64,000 nucleotides of DNA from Natrinema longum (GTDB taxonomy: Archaea > Halobacteriota > Halobacteria > Halobacteriales > Natrialbaceae): NCBI RefSeq assembly GCF_017352095.1, contig NZ_CP071463.1:682001-746000 (forward strand), in the 5' to 3' direction. Below are positions 8,166 to 16,821 of the stretch, one piece after another (the first letter of the stretch is position 1; each line of letters begins with the position of its first letter). Under the pieces are notes generated by a model. The model was not told where the DNA came from. It made no database searches and was given only the letters and a program-made list of their open reading frames with translations. The position numbers and the translations under genes were made by a program.

Positions 8166-9230
8166 CTACGTATCGCGCTCGATGACGAACTCCGTGAACT
8201 CGTTTAACTTGCGGGTCGTCTCCGCGTCGAAGGCCAGCCCGTCGATCGCCTCGCGGGCCTGTGCGGACAGTGTGAGCGCACGTTCGCGCGCATACTCGAT
8301 GCTACCGGCCGCCTCGAGGATCGACAGGGCCTCGCGGATCTCGTCGTCGGTGTTGTCCTCGCTCGCGAGGATTTCCTCGAGCCGGTTGGCACGGTCGGGC
8401 CCGCTTTCCTGTATCGCGTGGATGACCAGGAGGGTCGTTTTCCCCTCGCGGATGTCGTTGCCAAACGCCTTGCCGAACTCGCCGGCTCGACCCAGCGAGT
8501 GCTCGACGTCCAAGATGTCGTCGCCGATCTGAAACGCGACCGCGGTCAGTTCCGCGTACGTGGCGACGGCCTCCTCGACCTCGGGAGGCTGGTCGGTGAT
8601 GATCGCAGCGAGACGGGCGACGATCCGACCCAGGCACCCGGTCTTGCACGCACACATCTCGAGGTACTCGTCGGTGCCGATCCGGACCTCGGTTTCGTTG
8701 TGCCAGCAGATGTCCATCCCCTGGCCGAGATGTGTCCGGTTGAGTTCGTACATGAGCATTTCGTAGGCGGCCAGCCGCCGCTCGGCCGGGAGGTCGGCCG
8801 GATCCCGCGTGAGGATCTTCAGCGGAAGGAAATACATCGCGTTGCCGGCGTTGAGCGCGATGTCGCGGCCGTAAACCCGGTGGAGCGCCGGTTCACCGCG
8901 CCGAATGGTGGCCCCGTCTTCGACGTCGTCGACGATGATCGTCCCGTTGTGCAGGATCTCCGGGATGCAGGCGTAGGGCAAGTACTCGGCCGGGTCCTCG
9001 CCGAAGCCCTCGACGAGGACGAGAAAGAGCACTGCGCGCCATCGTTTCCCACCCCGGTCGAGCAGGTCCCACAGCGGCGTCGCTAACGCGCGTTGGATGC
9101 CAGTCGGATCGTACTCGTAGGTCGGGGGCCCGAAAAACGACTCGAGGTAGTCGGCGTCGATTTCGCGTGGGACCAGATCGGCGATCGCCTCGTCGATGGC
9201 CGGCCGCCAGTCGGCAAGCGTCTCCCGCAT
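8166..9230 (-). CDS. Polyprenyl (GGPP/FPP) diphosphate synthase
   Basis: Trans-isoprenyl diphosphate synthase, 354 residues, which adds isopentenyl units to an allylic diphosphate for archaeal lipids, quinones or carotenoids. First Asp-rich motif: VDDVEDGATIRRGEPALH; second: FQIGDDILDVE; also GKRWRAVLFL and GKTTLLVI. All family catalytic motifs are present. The first motif (DDVED followed by RRG) is closer to eukaryal-type GGPP synthases than to classical archaeal IdsA, as in other haloarchaea. The ATG at 9230 is chosen over an upstream extension rich in Arg/Cys. It is divergent from the M28 peptidase. Chain length cannot be read from sequence alone. Confidence 0.88.
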   Translation of the reverse strand: MRETLADWRPAIDEAIADLVPREIDADYLESFFGPPTYEYDPTGIQRALATPLWDLLDRGGKRWRAVLFLVLVEGFGEDPAEYLPYACIPEILHNGTIIVDDVEDGATIRRGEPALHRVYGRDIALNAGNAMYFLPLKILTRDPADLPAERRLAAYEMLMYELNRTHLGQGMDICWHNETEVRIGTDEYLEMCACKTGCLGRIVARLAAIITDQPPEVEEAVATYAELTAVAFQIGDDILDVEHSLGRAGEFGKAFGNDIREGKTTLLVIHAIQESGPDRANRLEEILASEDNTDDEIREALSILEAAGSIEYARERALTLSAQAREAIDGLAFDAETTRKLNEFTEFVIERDT

Positions 9231-9367
9231 ATCGACTCCGAGATGGAGCGGCGTAAAAAAGATTCGTAGTCGTCGTGTCAACAACACTTTACAACAGAAT
9301 TTCAGTTTCCGATCAGCGGCCGCGATCGGGCGGTACAATTACCCGGCCGCCGCTCCACGGTCGAACT

Positions 9368-10678
9368 ATGACCGACTGGATCGGAACCGTCTTCGAGAGC
9401 GACCGTGGCTGGACTCACCTCGAGGGACTCGTCGATATCGGCAACCGGATGGCCGGCAGCGAGGGCGAACGGGAAGCCGCCGAACTGACCCGGGACGCGT
9501 TGGCCGACGCTGGCGCGCGAAACGCCCGCCTCGAGTCCTTCGAGATACAGGGCTGGACGCGAGGCGAGAGCGCGATTCTTGCCGGAGACACCACTCAGGA
9601 CTGTATCGCCCTTCCGCGCAGCCCCGACGACCGCGTCGTCGCCCCGTTGGTCGATCTCGGCTACGGCCTGCCCGAGGATTTCGAGGAGACCGACGTCGAG
9701 GACGCGATCGTCATGGTTCGCAGCGACGTTCCCGACTACTACGATCGATACCTCCACCGCCGGGAGAAGTACCACTACGCTATCGAGAACGGGGCAGCGG
9801 GGTTCGTCTACCGAAACCACGTGGAGGGGTGTCTCCCCCCGACCGGCAGCGTAGGCTGGAAGGAGGAGCCGATCGGCCCGATTCCGGCCGTCGGCGTCTC
9901 GAGCGAGGTCGGCGCACGACTCGCCCGCCGGTTCGACGGCGAGTCGGTCACGGTCTCCGTCGACGCGGCGATTCACCCTGCGGAAAGTCAGAACGTCCAC
10001 GCCGAACTCGGACCCGACACCGACGAGCGCGTCCTCGTGACGAGTCACGTCGACGCCCACGATATCGCCGAGGGCGCGATGGACAACGGCGCTGGGACCG
10101 CCATGCTGATCGAGATCGCGAACGCCCTCGCAACGCGCGAGGACGACCTCGAGACTCGCGTCGAGTTCGTCGCCTTCGGGGCCGAGGAGGTCGGCCTGGT
10201 CGGATCCACGCGCTACGCCGAGGACGCCGACCACGACTCGATCACGGCGGTCGTGAACAACGACGGCGTCGTCCGCGATCGGACGCTCTCGATCATCACG
10301 CACGGCTTCGACGCACTCCGAGACGTCGCCGACGAAATCGCGGACCGGTACGATCACCCGATCGGGACGGTCCCGAAGGTCGGGCCCCACAGCGACCACT
10401 GGCCGTTCGTCCAGTGGGGCGTCCCTGGCTGTCACGTCAAGTCGATCGCCGACGGTCCGGGACGGGGATGGGGACACACCTTCGCCGATACGATCGAAAA
10501 GCTCGAGCCCCGAACGCTACGCGAGCAGGCCATCCTCCTGACCGAGTACGTCGTCGCGCTCGCTCGGACGGAACTGACGGTCGACCACAGAGAGCCGGAG
10601 GCGATCGCGGCCGATCTCGAGTCCCAGGGCCTCGCCGAAGGGATGCGGGTGACCGGCGACTGGCCCTACGACGAGTGA
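9368..10678 (+). CDS. M28-family zinc aminopeptidase
   Basis: A 436-residue metallopeptidase of family M28 with a co-catalytic two-zinc site. Ligand candidates are visible in order: His and Asp in TSHVDAHDIAEGAMDNGAG, the Glu pair in FGAEEVGLVG, Asp in VVNNDGV and His in HSDHWPF. A PA-like insertion lies before the catalytic part (about residues 85-185). No signal peptide is seen, so it is likely cytoplasmic. The ATG at 9368 gives MTDWIGTVFESDRGW, a sensible family N-terminus. A stem-loop element begins right at its stop codon. Substrate is unknown. Confidence 0.88.
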   Translation: MTDWIGTVFESDRGWTHLEGLVDIGNRMAGSEGEREAAELTRDALADAGARNARLESFEIQGWTRGESAILAGDTTQDCIALPRSPDDRVVAPLVDLGYGLPEDFEETDVEDAIVMVRSDVPDYYDRYLHRREKYHYAIENGAAGFVYRNHVEGCLPPTGSVGWKEEPIGPIPAVGVSSEVGARLARRFDGESVTVSVDAAIHPAESQNVHAELGPDTDERVLVTSHVDAHDIAEGAMDNGAGTAMLIEIANALATREDDLETRVEFVAFGAEEVGLVGSTRYAEDADHDSITAVVNNDGVVRDRTLSIITHGFDALRDVADEIADRYDHPIGTVPKVGPHSDHWPFVQWGVPGCHVKSIADGPGRGWGHTFADTIEKLEPRTLREQAILLTEYVVALARTELTVDHREPEAIAADLESQGLAEGMRVTGDWPYDE

Positions 10679-10762
10679 GACGGGTTGCTGTGCCGATGTC
10701 CCGGCGGGACCCCAGGGCGGTTCGCGGTCCCGCCGGCACTGACTGACAGGAGACCGTATGAG
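10679..10762 (+). repeat. Stop-codon-adjacent stem-loop element, copy B
   Basis: It starts with GACGGG immediately after the TGA of the M28 peptidase. An 11-bp perfect stem is formed by CCGGCGGGACC (10701-10711) and GGTCCCGCCGG (10726-10736). The tail is CACTGACTGACAGGAG then ACCGTATGAG. Orientation to the preceding gene is the same as in copies A, C, D and E. Confidence 0.78.
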
Positions 10763-10899
10763 GCTGTCGAAGACAGGTCCCGTCTACATCGGGAAGCCAT
10801 CCCCCGAGGCACTCGCCGACAGTTACGTCTCGGTCGACCGACCGCCGGCACGCGGTCGACAACCGTACGCTTTTGAGCGGGCCGTGTGAACTGACGGCC

Positions 10900-11706
10900 A
10901 TGGATGGCGCGTGGAGCGCGGACAGTTCTCCCGTCGTCGGCGTCGTCGATCCCGAGGACGCGGCCAGCGACGCGATCGGGATCGGTGAGGCTCTCGAGAC
11001 GGCAGTCGTCGATGCCGGCGGGACGATCAGTAGCGGGGTCCTCGAGGACGTTCTGGCGGCCGACCCGTCGGTGCTGGTGACGGCTGGCGAACGAACCCTG
11101 TCGGCGATCGCCCGTGCCGGCGTCGACTCCCCCGTCCTTCCGATCGGTCCCGTCTCCGGTATCGAGTCGATCGATCGCGATCGACTTCCCGATGCACTTG
11201 CGGCCGTCCTCGATGGGGACAGCATCCGTCGGTCCCATCCGGTTCTGGACGTCGTCCTCGAGTCGACGCGTGACGGCGAGCCCGCGACTATCGTGGGCCG
11301 AGAACGCGCCCTGTTCGACGTGACGCTCATCACCGACGAACCGGCACGAATCTCCGAGTACGGCGTCCGAAGCCGTGGGGAGCCCGTCGCGACCTTCCGC
11401 GCCGATGGCGTCGTCGTGGCGACGCCGGCGGGCAGCCACGGCTACGCGAGTGCAGTCGACACACCACAGCTCTCGCCGGCCATCGACGCAGTTGCCGTCG
11501 CGCCGATCGGGCCGTTCGTCACCCAGACGCGCCGATGGGTGCTTCCAAACGACGAATCGACGTTTACGGTCGAACGCGAGGAAGGTGACGTGACACTCGT
11601 CGTCGACGGGCGGTCGACCGGGATGGTGACGCCCGAGTCACGGGTTGTCGTCGCCGCCGACGGCACGCTCTCGACGCTGTGCGTTCCCGACGAGCGGCTA
11701 TCGTAG
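10900..11706 (+). CDS. NAD kinase-like protein with degenerate active site
   Basis: A 268-residue protein of the ATP-NAD kinase fold. The C-terminal half keeps the family pattern (DGVVVATPAGSHGYASAVD, then APIGPF and a beta-rich VDGR end). However, the GGDGT nucleotide-binding motif is replaced by TAGERT (about residue 58), and the NE motif by FDV. Kinase activity is therefore doubtful, and a canonical NAD kinase is expected elsewhere in the genome. The ATG at 10900 follows a TATA-like cttttgag. It is a single gene between two stem-loop elements. It could be a regulatory or diverged paralogue. Confidence 0.75.
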   Translation: MDGAWSADSSPVVGVVDPEDAASDAIGIGEALETAVVDAGGTISSGVLEDVLAADPSVLVTAGERTLSAIARAGVDSPVLPIGPVSGIESIDRDRLPDALAAVLDGDSIRRSHPVLDVVLESTRDGEPATIVGRERALFDVTLITDEPARISEYGVRSRGEPVATFRADGVVVATPAGSHGYASAVDTPQLSPAIDAVAVAPIGPFVTQTRRWVLPNDESTFTVEREEGDVTLVVDGRSTGMVTPESRVVVAADGTLSTLCVPDERLS

Positions 11707-11737
11707 GCGATGACTGTGAGCGGGCACGACAGACCGT

Positions 11738-11818
11738 CTCATACGGTCTCCTGTCCGTCAGTGCCGGTGGGAACGACCGCCCCGCGGCCCCACCGGGACG
11801 TCGGGACAGCAAACCGTC
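11738..11818 (-). repeat. Stop-codon-adjacent stem-loop element, copy C
   Basis: Read on the minus strand it starts with GACGG right after the TGA of the small acidic gene (stop 11819-11821), continues TTTGCTGTCCCGACG, forms a stem CCGGTGGG/CCCACCGG (11789-11796 with 11764-11771), and ends CACTGACGGACAGGAG then ACCGTATGAG. It lies between two convergent genes but its polarity follows the minus-strand gene. Confidence 0.75.
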
Positions 11819-12079
11819 TCAGTTGTTGTACGGCTCCTCGTCCCGGTGGTGGTCCGGATTCGCATTCTCGAGGGCGTCGTCCTCCCGATCGTCGGACTGC
11901 TGTTCGATGTCCTGACGGCGTTGCGCTTCGTTCCGTCGCTCTCGGGCTTCCTTCTCTTCCTCGGTGAGCCCCTCCTCGTCTCGCGTCTCCTCCGGATCGG
12001 TTTGCTCCTTCTCGAGTTGGACGTCGCGGCCGTGTTCGTCCGTCCCGGTGGTCTCGTGTTCGTCAGTGGTGTCGGACAT
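11819..12079 (-). CDS. Small highly acidic charged protein
   Basis: An 86-residue, almost entirely charged protein with no Cys, Trp or Phe and repeated Glu/Asp/Arg runs (for example LTEEEKEARERRNEAQRRQ), predicted to be one long helix with disordered ends. No domain is recognised. Such small acidic proteins are common in haloarchaea. It has its own ATG after a G+C-rich leader and a 3-prime stem-loop element of the conserved family, which supports it as a real transcription unit. Function is unknown. Confidence 0.65.
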   Translation of the reverse strand: MSDTTDEHETTGTDEHGRDVQLEKEQTDPEETRDEEGLTEEEKEARERRNEAQRRQDIEQQSDDREDDALENANPDHHRDEEPYNN

Positions 12080-12177
12080 AGCGATCCCGACATGGGGTAT
12101 CGGCGGCTCCCGAAAGGGCGTTGGGCTTGCGAAGGTCGGCGTGCCGATCGCGCCGTTTCAGGCCGTCTAATGGCCGA

Positions 12178-12861
12178 TTACCAGGGGTCGCCGGAGGCGA
12201 GGTCGATCCCGCTGTCGCCCTTCTCCGAGGGGCAGATGTCCGCCAGCACGCAGTCGTGACAGTCGGGATTCTGTGCCGTACAGGTCGCCCGCCCGTGGTC
12301 GATACAGAGGTGAGTAAACTGCTGCCAATCGTCCTCGGGGACGATCTCGATCAGATCCTGCTCGATCCGTTCGGGATACTTCTCCTCGGTCAGCCCCAGC
12401 CGCCGTGAGAGCCGCTGGACGTGCGTGTCGACGACGATTCCCTCGACGATGTCGTGGCCGTGCTGGAGGACGACGTTCGCCGTCTTTCGGCCGACGCCCG
12501 AGAGCTCGGTCAGTTCGTCCATCGTATCGGGCACCTCGCCGTCGTGTTCCTCGAGGATCGTCCCACAGGAGTCGCGGATGTACTCCGCCTTGCTGTTGTA
12601 ATAGGTGATCGAGTTCAGGTCCTCGGCGAGTTCGTCCTGATCGACGGTCGCGTAATCCTCGGGGCCGTCGTACTTCTCGAAGAGGTGTTTCGTCTCCTTG
12701 TTGACCCGTTCGTCCGTACACTGCGCCGAGAGGATCACCGCGATCAGCAGTTCGAGGCGGTTCGAGTACCGCAACGAAATCGTCGACTCGGGATACTCCG
12801 CCTCGAGGCGGTCGACCACCGCCTCGGCTTGGGCCTGGGGCGTCTCGCGTGGGGTTCCCAT
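12178..12861 (-). CDS. nth: Endonuclease III (DNA glycosylase/AP lyase)
   Basis: Base-excision repair enzyme that removes oxidised pyrimidines and cleaves AP sites. The 227-residue protein has the helix-hairpin-helix with the catalytic Lys (LSGVGRKTANVVL), the catalytic Asp (VVDTHVQRLSRRLG), and a C-terminal 4Fe-4S cluster C-x6-C-x2-C-x5-C (CTAQNPDCHDCVLADIC). Length and motif order match the family. The start at 12861 (MGTPRETPQAQAEAV) is used because an upstream extension is Arg/Pro-rich shadow. It is a single gene. Identification is firm. Confidence 0.95.
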   Translation of the reverse strand: MGTPRETPQAQAEAVVDRLEAEYPESTISLRYSNRLELLIAVILSAQCTDERVNKETKHLFEKYDGPEDYATVDQDELAEDLNSITYYNSKAEYIRDSCGTILEEHDGEVPDTMDELTELSGVGRKTANVVLQHGHDIVEGIVVDTHVQRLSRRLGLTEEKYPERIEQDLIEIVPEDDWQQFTHLCIDHGRATCTAQNPDCHDCVLADICPSEKGDSGIDLASGDPW

Positions 12862-12946
12862 AGGAGGGTGGTGGGAACCGGTTCTGTTTAGCGTTCGGGT
12901 TCCGGATCGCCTCGGCGGCGGAACGGACGCGATCTGTCTTCGGCGG

Positions 12947-13030
12947 TATCGTGGCCACCGAAACGATTGATACACTCATCGCACCGTCGTCGGGCGATGA
13001 GGTGGGCATTGACGTTCAATGACTACGATA
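12947..13030 (+). repeat. 84-bp palindromic repeat, copy 1
   Basis: It lies in the spacer between the divergent nth and decarboxylase genes. Outer arms TATCGTGGCCACCGAAACGA and TTCAATGACTACGATA are imperfect inverted repeats. The inner stem is CTCATCGC with GCGATGAG. It is nearly collinear with copy 2 (33333-33416, opposite strand) and related to copy 3 (53721-53804). Confidence 0.75.
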
Positions 13031-13159
13031 GTCTCGCGACTCGAGCGCCGACTGGGTACTGTTAACTTTAGAAGAGTCTCAATCTGCGAGTCAGTCCCGG
13101 GCCGAGATCGGTCGCCGGATGCCGTGAGCTTTAAGCGGCCCTCAGCCACCTATGTGGGT

Positions 13160-14143
13160 ATGAAAGCCACGGCCATGGCCCACCCCATTCAGGGGCTGGT
13201 CAAGTATCACGGGATGCGCGACGAGATCGAGCGCCTGCCCTACCACGACAGCATCAGCGTCTGTACGGCCCCGAGCCACACCCGCACGACCGTCGAGTTC
13301 TCGATGGACTACGACGAGGACACCTTCGTCGTCGACGGCGAGGAACTCGAGGGGCGAGCGTACGAACGGGTCGAAGCAGTCGTCGAGAAGGCCCGCTCGA
13401 AGTCCGACGCGGCGCACACCGTCTACCCGGTCCGCCTCGAGAGCGAGAACAGTTTCCCGACCAACGTCGGGCTGGGATCTTCCTCCTCCGGTTTTGCGGC
13501 CGCGGCGATGGCCCTGGCCGAGGCGGCCGAACTCGACGCTTCCAGAGGAGAGATCTCGACGATCGCCCGCGTCGGGTCGGCCTCGTCCGCGCGGGCGGTC
13601 ACCGGTGCCTTCTCACATCTCCGCACCGGGATGAACGACGAGGACTGTCGCTCCGAGCGGGTCCCCTCGAACCTCCACGAGGACCTCAAGATCGTCGTCG
13701 GCCTCGTCCCCTACCACAAGGACACCGACGACGCCCACCGCGAAGCCGCCGACAGCCACATGTTCCAGGCCCGCAACGCCCACATCCACGAACAGATCGC
13801 GAAGATGCGTGACTCCCTGCGCAACGACGACTTCGAGGGCGTGTTCGAACGCGCCGAACACGACTCGCTGTCGCTGGCTGCGACGACCATGACCGGCCCC
13901 TCGGGGTGGGTCTACTGGCAGCCGGCCACGCTCGCGGTCTTCAACAAAGTCCGCGAACTCCGCGAGGAGGAGGACATCCCCGTCTACTTTTCGACGGACA
14001 CGGGGGCCAGCGTCTACGTCAACACCACCGAGGAACACGCCGACGAAGTTGAGGAAGCCGTCGCCGACTGCGGCGTCTCCACCACCGTCTGGGACGTCGG
14101 CGGCCCCGCGAAACTCCTGGACGAGGACAAACACCTGTTCTGA
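13160..14143 (+). CDS. Phosphomevalonate decarboxylase (GHMP family)
   Basis: GHMP-kinase-fold decarboxylase of 327 residues, homologous to mevalonate diphosphate decarboxylase. In haloarchaea this branch is established as phosphomevalonate decarboxylase, giving isopentenyl phosphate for the modified mevalonate pathway. Seen: the N-terminal AHPIQGLVKYHG, the glycine/serine phosphate loop PTNVGLGSSSSGFAAAAMAL (about 96-115), SASSARAVTGAF and a C-terminal STDTGASVYVNT. It supplies isoprenoid units to enzymes like the prenyl synthase at 8166. The ATG at 13160 is chosen by family N-terminus. It converges on fen. Confidence 0.88.
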   Translation: MKATAMAHPIQGLVKYHGMRDEIERLPYHDSISVCTAPSHTRTTVEFSMDYDEDTFVVDGEELEGRAYERVEAVVEKARSKSDAAHTVYPVRLESENSFPTNVGLGSSSSGFAAAAMALAEAAELDASRGEISTIARVGSASSARAVTGAFSHLRTGMNDEDCRSERVPSNLHEDLKIVVGLVPYHKDTDDAHREAADSHMFQARNAHIHEQIAKMRDSLRNDDFEGVFERAEHDSLSLAATTMTGPSGWVYWQPATLAVFNKVRELREEEDIPVYFSTDTGASVYVNTTEEHADEVEEAVADCGVSTTVWDVGGPAKLLDEDKHLF

Positions 14144-14201
14144 GACGACGTTTTGTTTGGCGCACCCTCGGCAAAAATTCGATTAAGAGCAGGTTCGGAA
14201 C

Positions 14202-15179
14202 TCACGTCCAGCGGTCCAGCCCGGTCTGGGTGACGCTCTCCTCGATTCGCTCGAAGCCGCGTGCGACCTCGTCTTCGTCGACACCCCACTCGTCGGTAAC
14301 GTACTCGCGGGCGGCGGCGAGATCCGGCTCGAGCGTCGTCTCGAACTCGTAGTCGTCGGTCACGTTGGGATCGCGGAATAGCTGTCTAACGCGATCGCCG
14401 TGTTCGACGTGGTCGCCCCGCGCCTCGAGGACGCTCCAGAGGTCGCCGTGTTCGGTGATCGCCGAAATCGCGGTCTTGGGACCGATGCCGGAGACCCCCT
14501 CGTTGAAGTCCGTCCCGACGAGGATCGCCGCGTCGATCAGCTGTTCGAGGGTGAGGTCGTGGTGCTCGAGCGTGGCCTCGAGGTCCATCAGTTCGGGGTC
14601 GCCCTTGCTCGTCAGCTGACGCAGCGTCAGCGGTGCGCCAAAGAGCAGGGCGTCGTAGTCCTCGGAGCCGACGTAGTCGGCGTCGCCGCGCGTGACCATG
14701 TGGGCGGCCTGGGCTTCCCCCTCCGCCGGCGCTTCGACGATCGGCACGTCGAGCAGTCCCAGGAGTTCGCGGCTGGTCTCCTGGATCGTCGGCGTCAGTC
14801 GCTGGGTGCGAGACTCGAGTTGGGCGATCGCGACTGCGTCGCCTTCCTCGCGGGCAGTCTCGAGTTGGTCCTCGTAGCTCCGTCGTTGCTCGCGGCGGGA
14901 CTCGATCTCGTCGTCCTTGAGATCGGAGGGACCGCCGTCGAAGACCATCACCGGCGTGATGTCGTGTTCGAAGAACTTGGGGAGTCCCTGGACGATCCCG
15001 ACGAGGTTGGCGACCTCGGTCCCGTCGGCGGTCGTGTACGTGCCGCTGTCGGTCCACTTGACCGTCGTCGTCAGGTATCGATAGAGCCAGTTGTGTGCGT
15101 CGACGGCGACGACGCCCTCGATGTCCGCGAAGGGGATGTCCTCGATGACGGCGATGTCCCGAAGTGCAGCGTTTCCCAT
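14202..15179 (-). CDS. fen: Flap endonuclease FEN1
   Basis: Structure-specific 5-prime flap endonuclease for Okazaki-fragment maturation and repair, 325 residues. The XPG N-region ([26 protein letters not shown]) and I-region ([44 protein letters not shown]) carry the Asp/Glu metal ligands and the helix-hairpin-helix. The last residues QTGLDRWT form a PIP box for binding PCNA. All hallmarks are present, and length is normal for archaea. It converges with the decarboxylase. Identification is firm. Confidence 0.96.
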   Translation of the reverse strand: MGNAALRDIAVIEDIPFADIEGVVAVDAHNWLYRYLTTTVKWTDSGTYTTADGTEVANLVGIVQGLPKFFEHDITPVMVFDGGPSDLKDDEIESRREQRRSYEDQLETAREEGDAVAIAQLESRTQRLTPTIQETSRELLGLLDVPIVEAPAEGEAQAAHMVTRGDADYVGSEDYDALLFGAPLTLRQLTSKGDPELMDLEATLEHHDLTLEQLIDAAILVGTDFNEGVSGIGPKTAISAITEHGDLWSVLEARGDHVEHGDRVRQLFRDPNVTDDYEFETTLEPDLAAAREYVTDEWGVDEDEVARGFERIEESVTQTGLDRWT

Positions 15180-15386
15180 TGACGGCAGTTAGGCGGACTG
15201 GGATTTGAATCGTTGGCTTCGCAGTCGGCGTCCTCGTGGATCCGCGTTCGATCCGCGAGCGAACCGTCCCCGCCCTTCCACACCCGTAGTAACGGAACTG
15301 GCGAGCCCACAGTGGCAGCAGTCGTGCGAGCGGCGGTCGGTTTCGTTCATACGGCGCGGCAACTATAACCGAACACAGCGCTACCG

Positions 15387-15668
15387 ATGACTATGGATGA
15401 CTGCTCTACTTACTCCGAGTCCGTCCACCATCACTACGATTGGGCGACCACCGAGCCGAGTATGGCGATCATCGGAGCGATCGCATCCTTAGAAGAGGTT
15501 ACACCGGCCGATCTCTCGACGACACTGGACAACACCCTCTACGATTACGTCGATCCCGAAGCGCTCGATGCGCTCGTTACTGCCGATAGTCGGCTCGTTA
15601 TTTCGTTTTCGATCGCCGATTACGGGGTTCGAATCACCGAGGACGGATTGACGATCCGCTACGATTGA
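15387..15668 (+). CDS. HalOD1 output-domain protein
   Basis: A 93-residue protein that is almost entirely one HalOD1 domain, a haloarchaeal output domain found alone or fused to receiver domains. Pattern seen: S/TMAIIGAIASLEEVTPADL, LDNTLYDYVDPEALDAL, then a beta-hairpin VISFSIADYGVRITEDGLTI. Its molecular role is unknown; signalling is assumed from fusions. ATG at 15387 (a second ATG two codons on). A TATA-like actataac lies about 20 nt upstream, suggesting a leaderless transcript. Confidence 0.82.
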   Translation: MTMDDCSTYSESVHHHYDWATTEPSMAIIGAIASLEEVTPADLSTTLDNTLYDYVDPEALDALVTADSRLVISFSIADYGVRITEDGLTIRYD

Positions 15669-15699
15669 ACGATCCGGGCGATCGCGTGCGCTCTCGCAA

Positions 15700-16056
15700 T
15701 CACTCGCTGGGAGCGGTTTGCATGTAGCCGTCGAGACGTGCCGTCTCCTCGAGGATCCGGTCGAACCTGTCCGTTGCCCTGAACTCGATCGCATCCGCGT
15801 TCGTGCCGAACAGGACGATGCCGGCGTCGGCGAGTTTCGGAAGGTGCGTGTGACGGAGCGCGGTCTCGACGTCTCTGCGACCGCTCCCGGGAGGCGTCTT
15901 CGTCCCGTCACCGTCCCAGTTGGCGATCACGGCTGCGAGGGTGTCGATCCCGACCGCCTCGGATTCTCTCGTGAGATAGTATAGCACGTAGCGCCGGTAG
16001 GGATGAGACAAGAGATCGAACGTTTCGGTCAGTCGTGACGTATGCGGTCCTGCCAT
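15700..16056 (-). CDS. DUF7344-type helix-turn-helix protein
   Basis: A 118-residue winged-helix protein of the haloarchaeal DUF7344 type, recognised by FDLLSHPYRRYVLYYLTRE followed by a helix-turn-helix pair with DVETALRHTHLPKLADAGIV. These are presumed transcription regulators, often paired with HalOD1 proteins; one lies next door, converging. The start at 16056 is preferred to the frame opening at 16110 because TTAAGAGG lies about 29 nt upstream of it. Target is unknown. Confidence 0.75.
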   Translation of the reverse strand: MAGPHTSRLTETFDLLSHPYRRYVLYYLTRESEAVGIDTLAAVIANWDGDGTKTPPGSGRRDVETALRHTHLPKLADAGIVLFGTNADAIEFRATDRFDRILEETARLDGYMQTAPSE

Positions 16057-16228
16057 CACGTATCGATTGGTCTCGCCCCTCTTAACCTCTTTTTTGCGAT
16101 AACTCTGCATACTTTACAATCCTGAGGAGAGACCGCTGACCGATTGGTTTTTTCAAGCGAACGGGGGCGATTCGGCCGGGGACCCGCCGGTAACAGTTCA
16201 ATACTCCAATCAATATCGGCTTCGATGG

Positions 16229-16741
16229 CTACTTTTCGGTTGACTCGCGGTCCGAGAGCGCGTCGGGCTCGCCGACGAGTTCCTGGTGGAAGTGATTCCA
16301 CGGTTGGACGTGTTCCTCCGCCAGGATGTTGCTGCTCACGAGCTGTAGCCCCAACTCGTCTAACTGTTCGGTGCTTTGCTTGATGTCCGTCGTCGCTTCG
16401 GCCACCACCTCCACGTGGAGGTTCTCCTCGCCGGACAACATCTCCCGGACGTTGACGACGCCCCGCACCTCGAGTGCCTGCTCCGCCATTTCCGACCGCC
16501 GGGAGAGGTCGGTCGAGCAAATGAAGAGGACGCGCATCGGATACCCCGCGGCCTCGTAATTGATCTCGGGATTGTAGCCGAGAATGACGCCCTTCTCCTC
16601 CAGTTGCGTGATCCGATTGTTGATCGTCGTCCCCGTGACGTCGGTTTCGTCGGCGATGGCCGTGTCGCTGGCACCGCGGGCGTCCACTTGGAGCAAGTGC
16701 AGGATACGGCGGTCGAGATTGTCGAGTGGCTCGTCGACCAT
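16229..16741 (-). CDS. Lrp/AsnC-family regulator
   Basis: A 170-residue leucine-responsive-type regulator. N-terminal helix-turn-helix: LDNLDRRILHLLQVDARGAS then DTAIADETDVTGTTINNRI (about 5-50). The C-terminal half (about 65-150) has the RAM/AsnC ligand-binding beta-alpha pattern with ALEVRGVVNVREMLSGEENL. It likely forms dimers or octamers and senses an amino acid or another small ligand. The ATG at 16741 gives the normal family start. It is a single gene; effector and targets cannot be told. Confidence 0.88.
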   Translation of the reverse strand: MVDEPLDNLDRRILHLLQVDARGASDTAIADETDVTGTTINNRITQLEEKGVILGYNPEINYEAAGYPMRVLFICSTDLSRRSEMAEQALEVRGVVNVREMLSGEENLHVEVVAEATTDIKQSTEQLDELGLQLVSSNILAEEHVQPWNHFHQELVGEPDALSDRESTEK

Positions 16742-16821
16742 ACCATCGCGTTCGCCCTCGAGCGAGTTGAATCGGGTGCTTGAACACAACGCGGAGCAGT
16801 CGACTGCGAACGCCGAGATCG

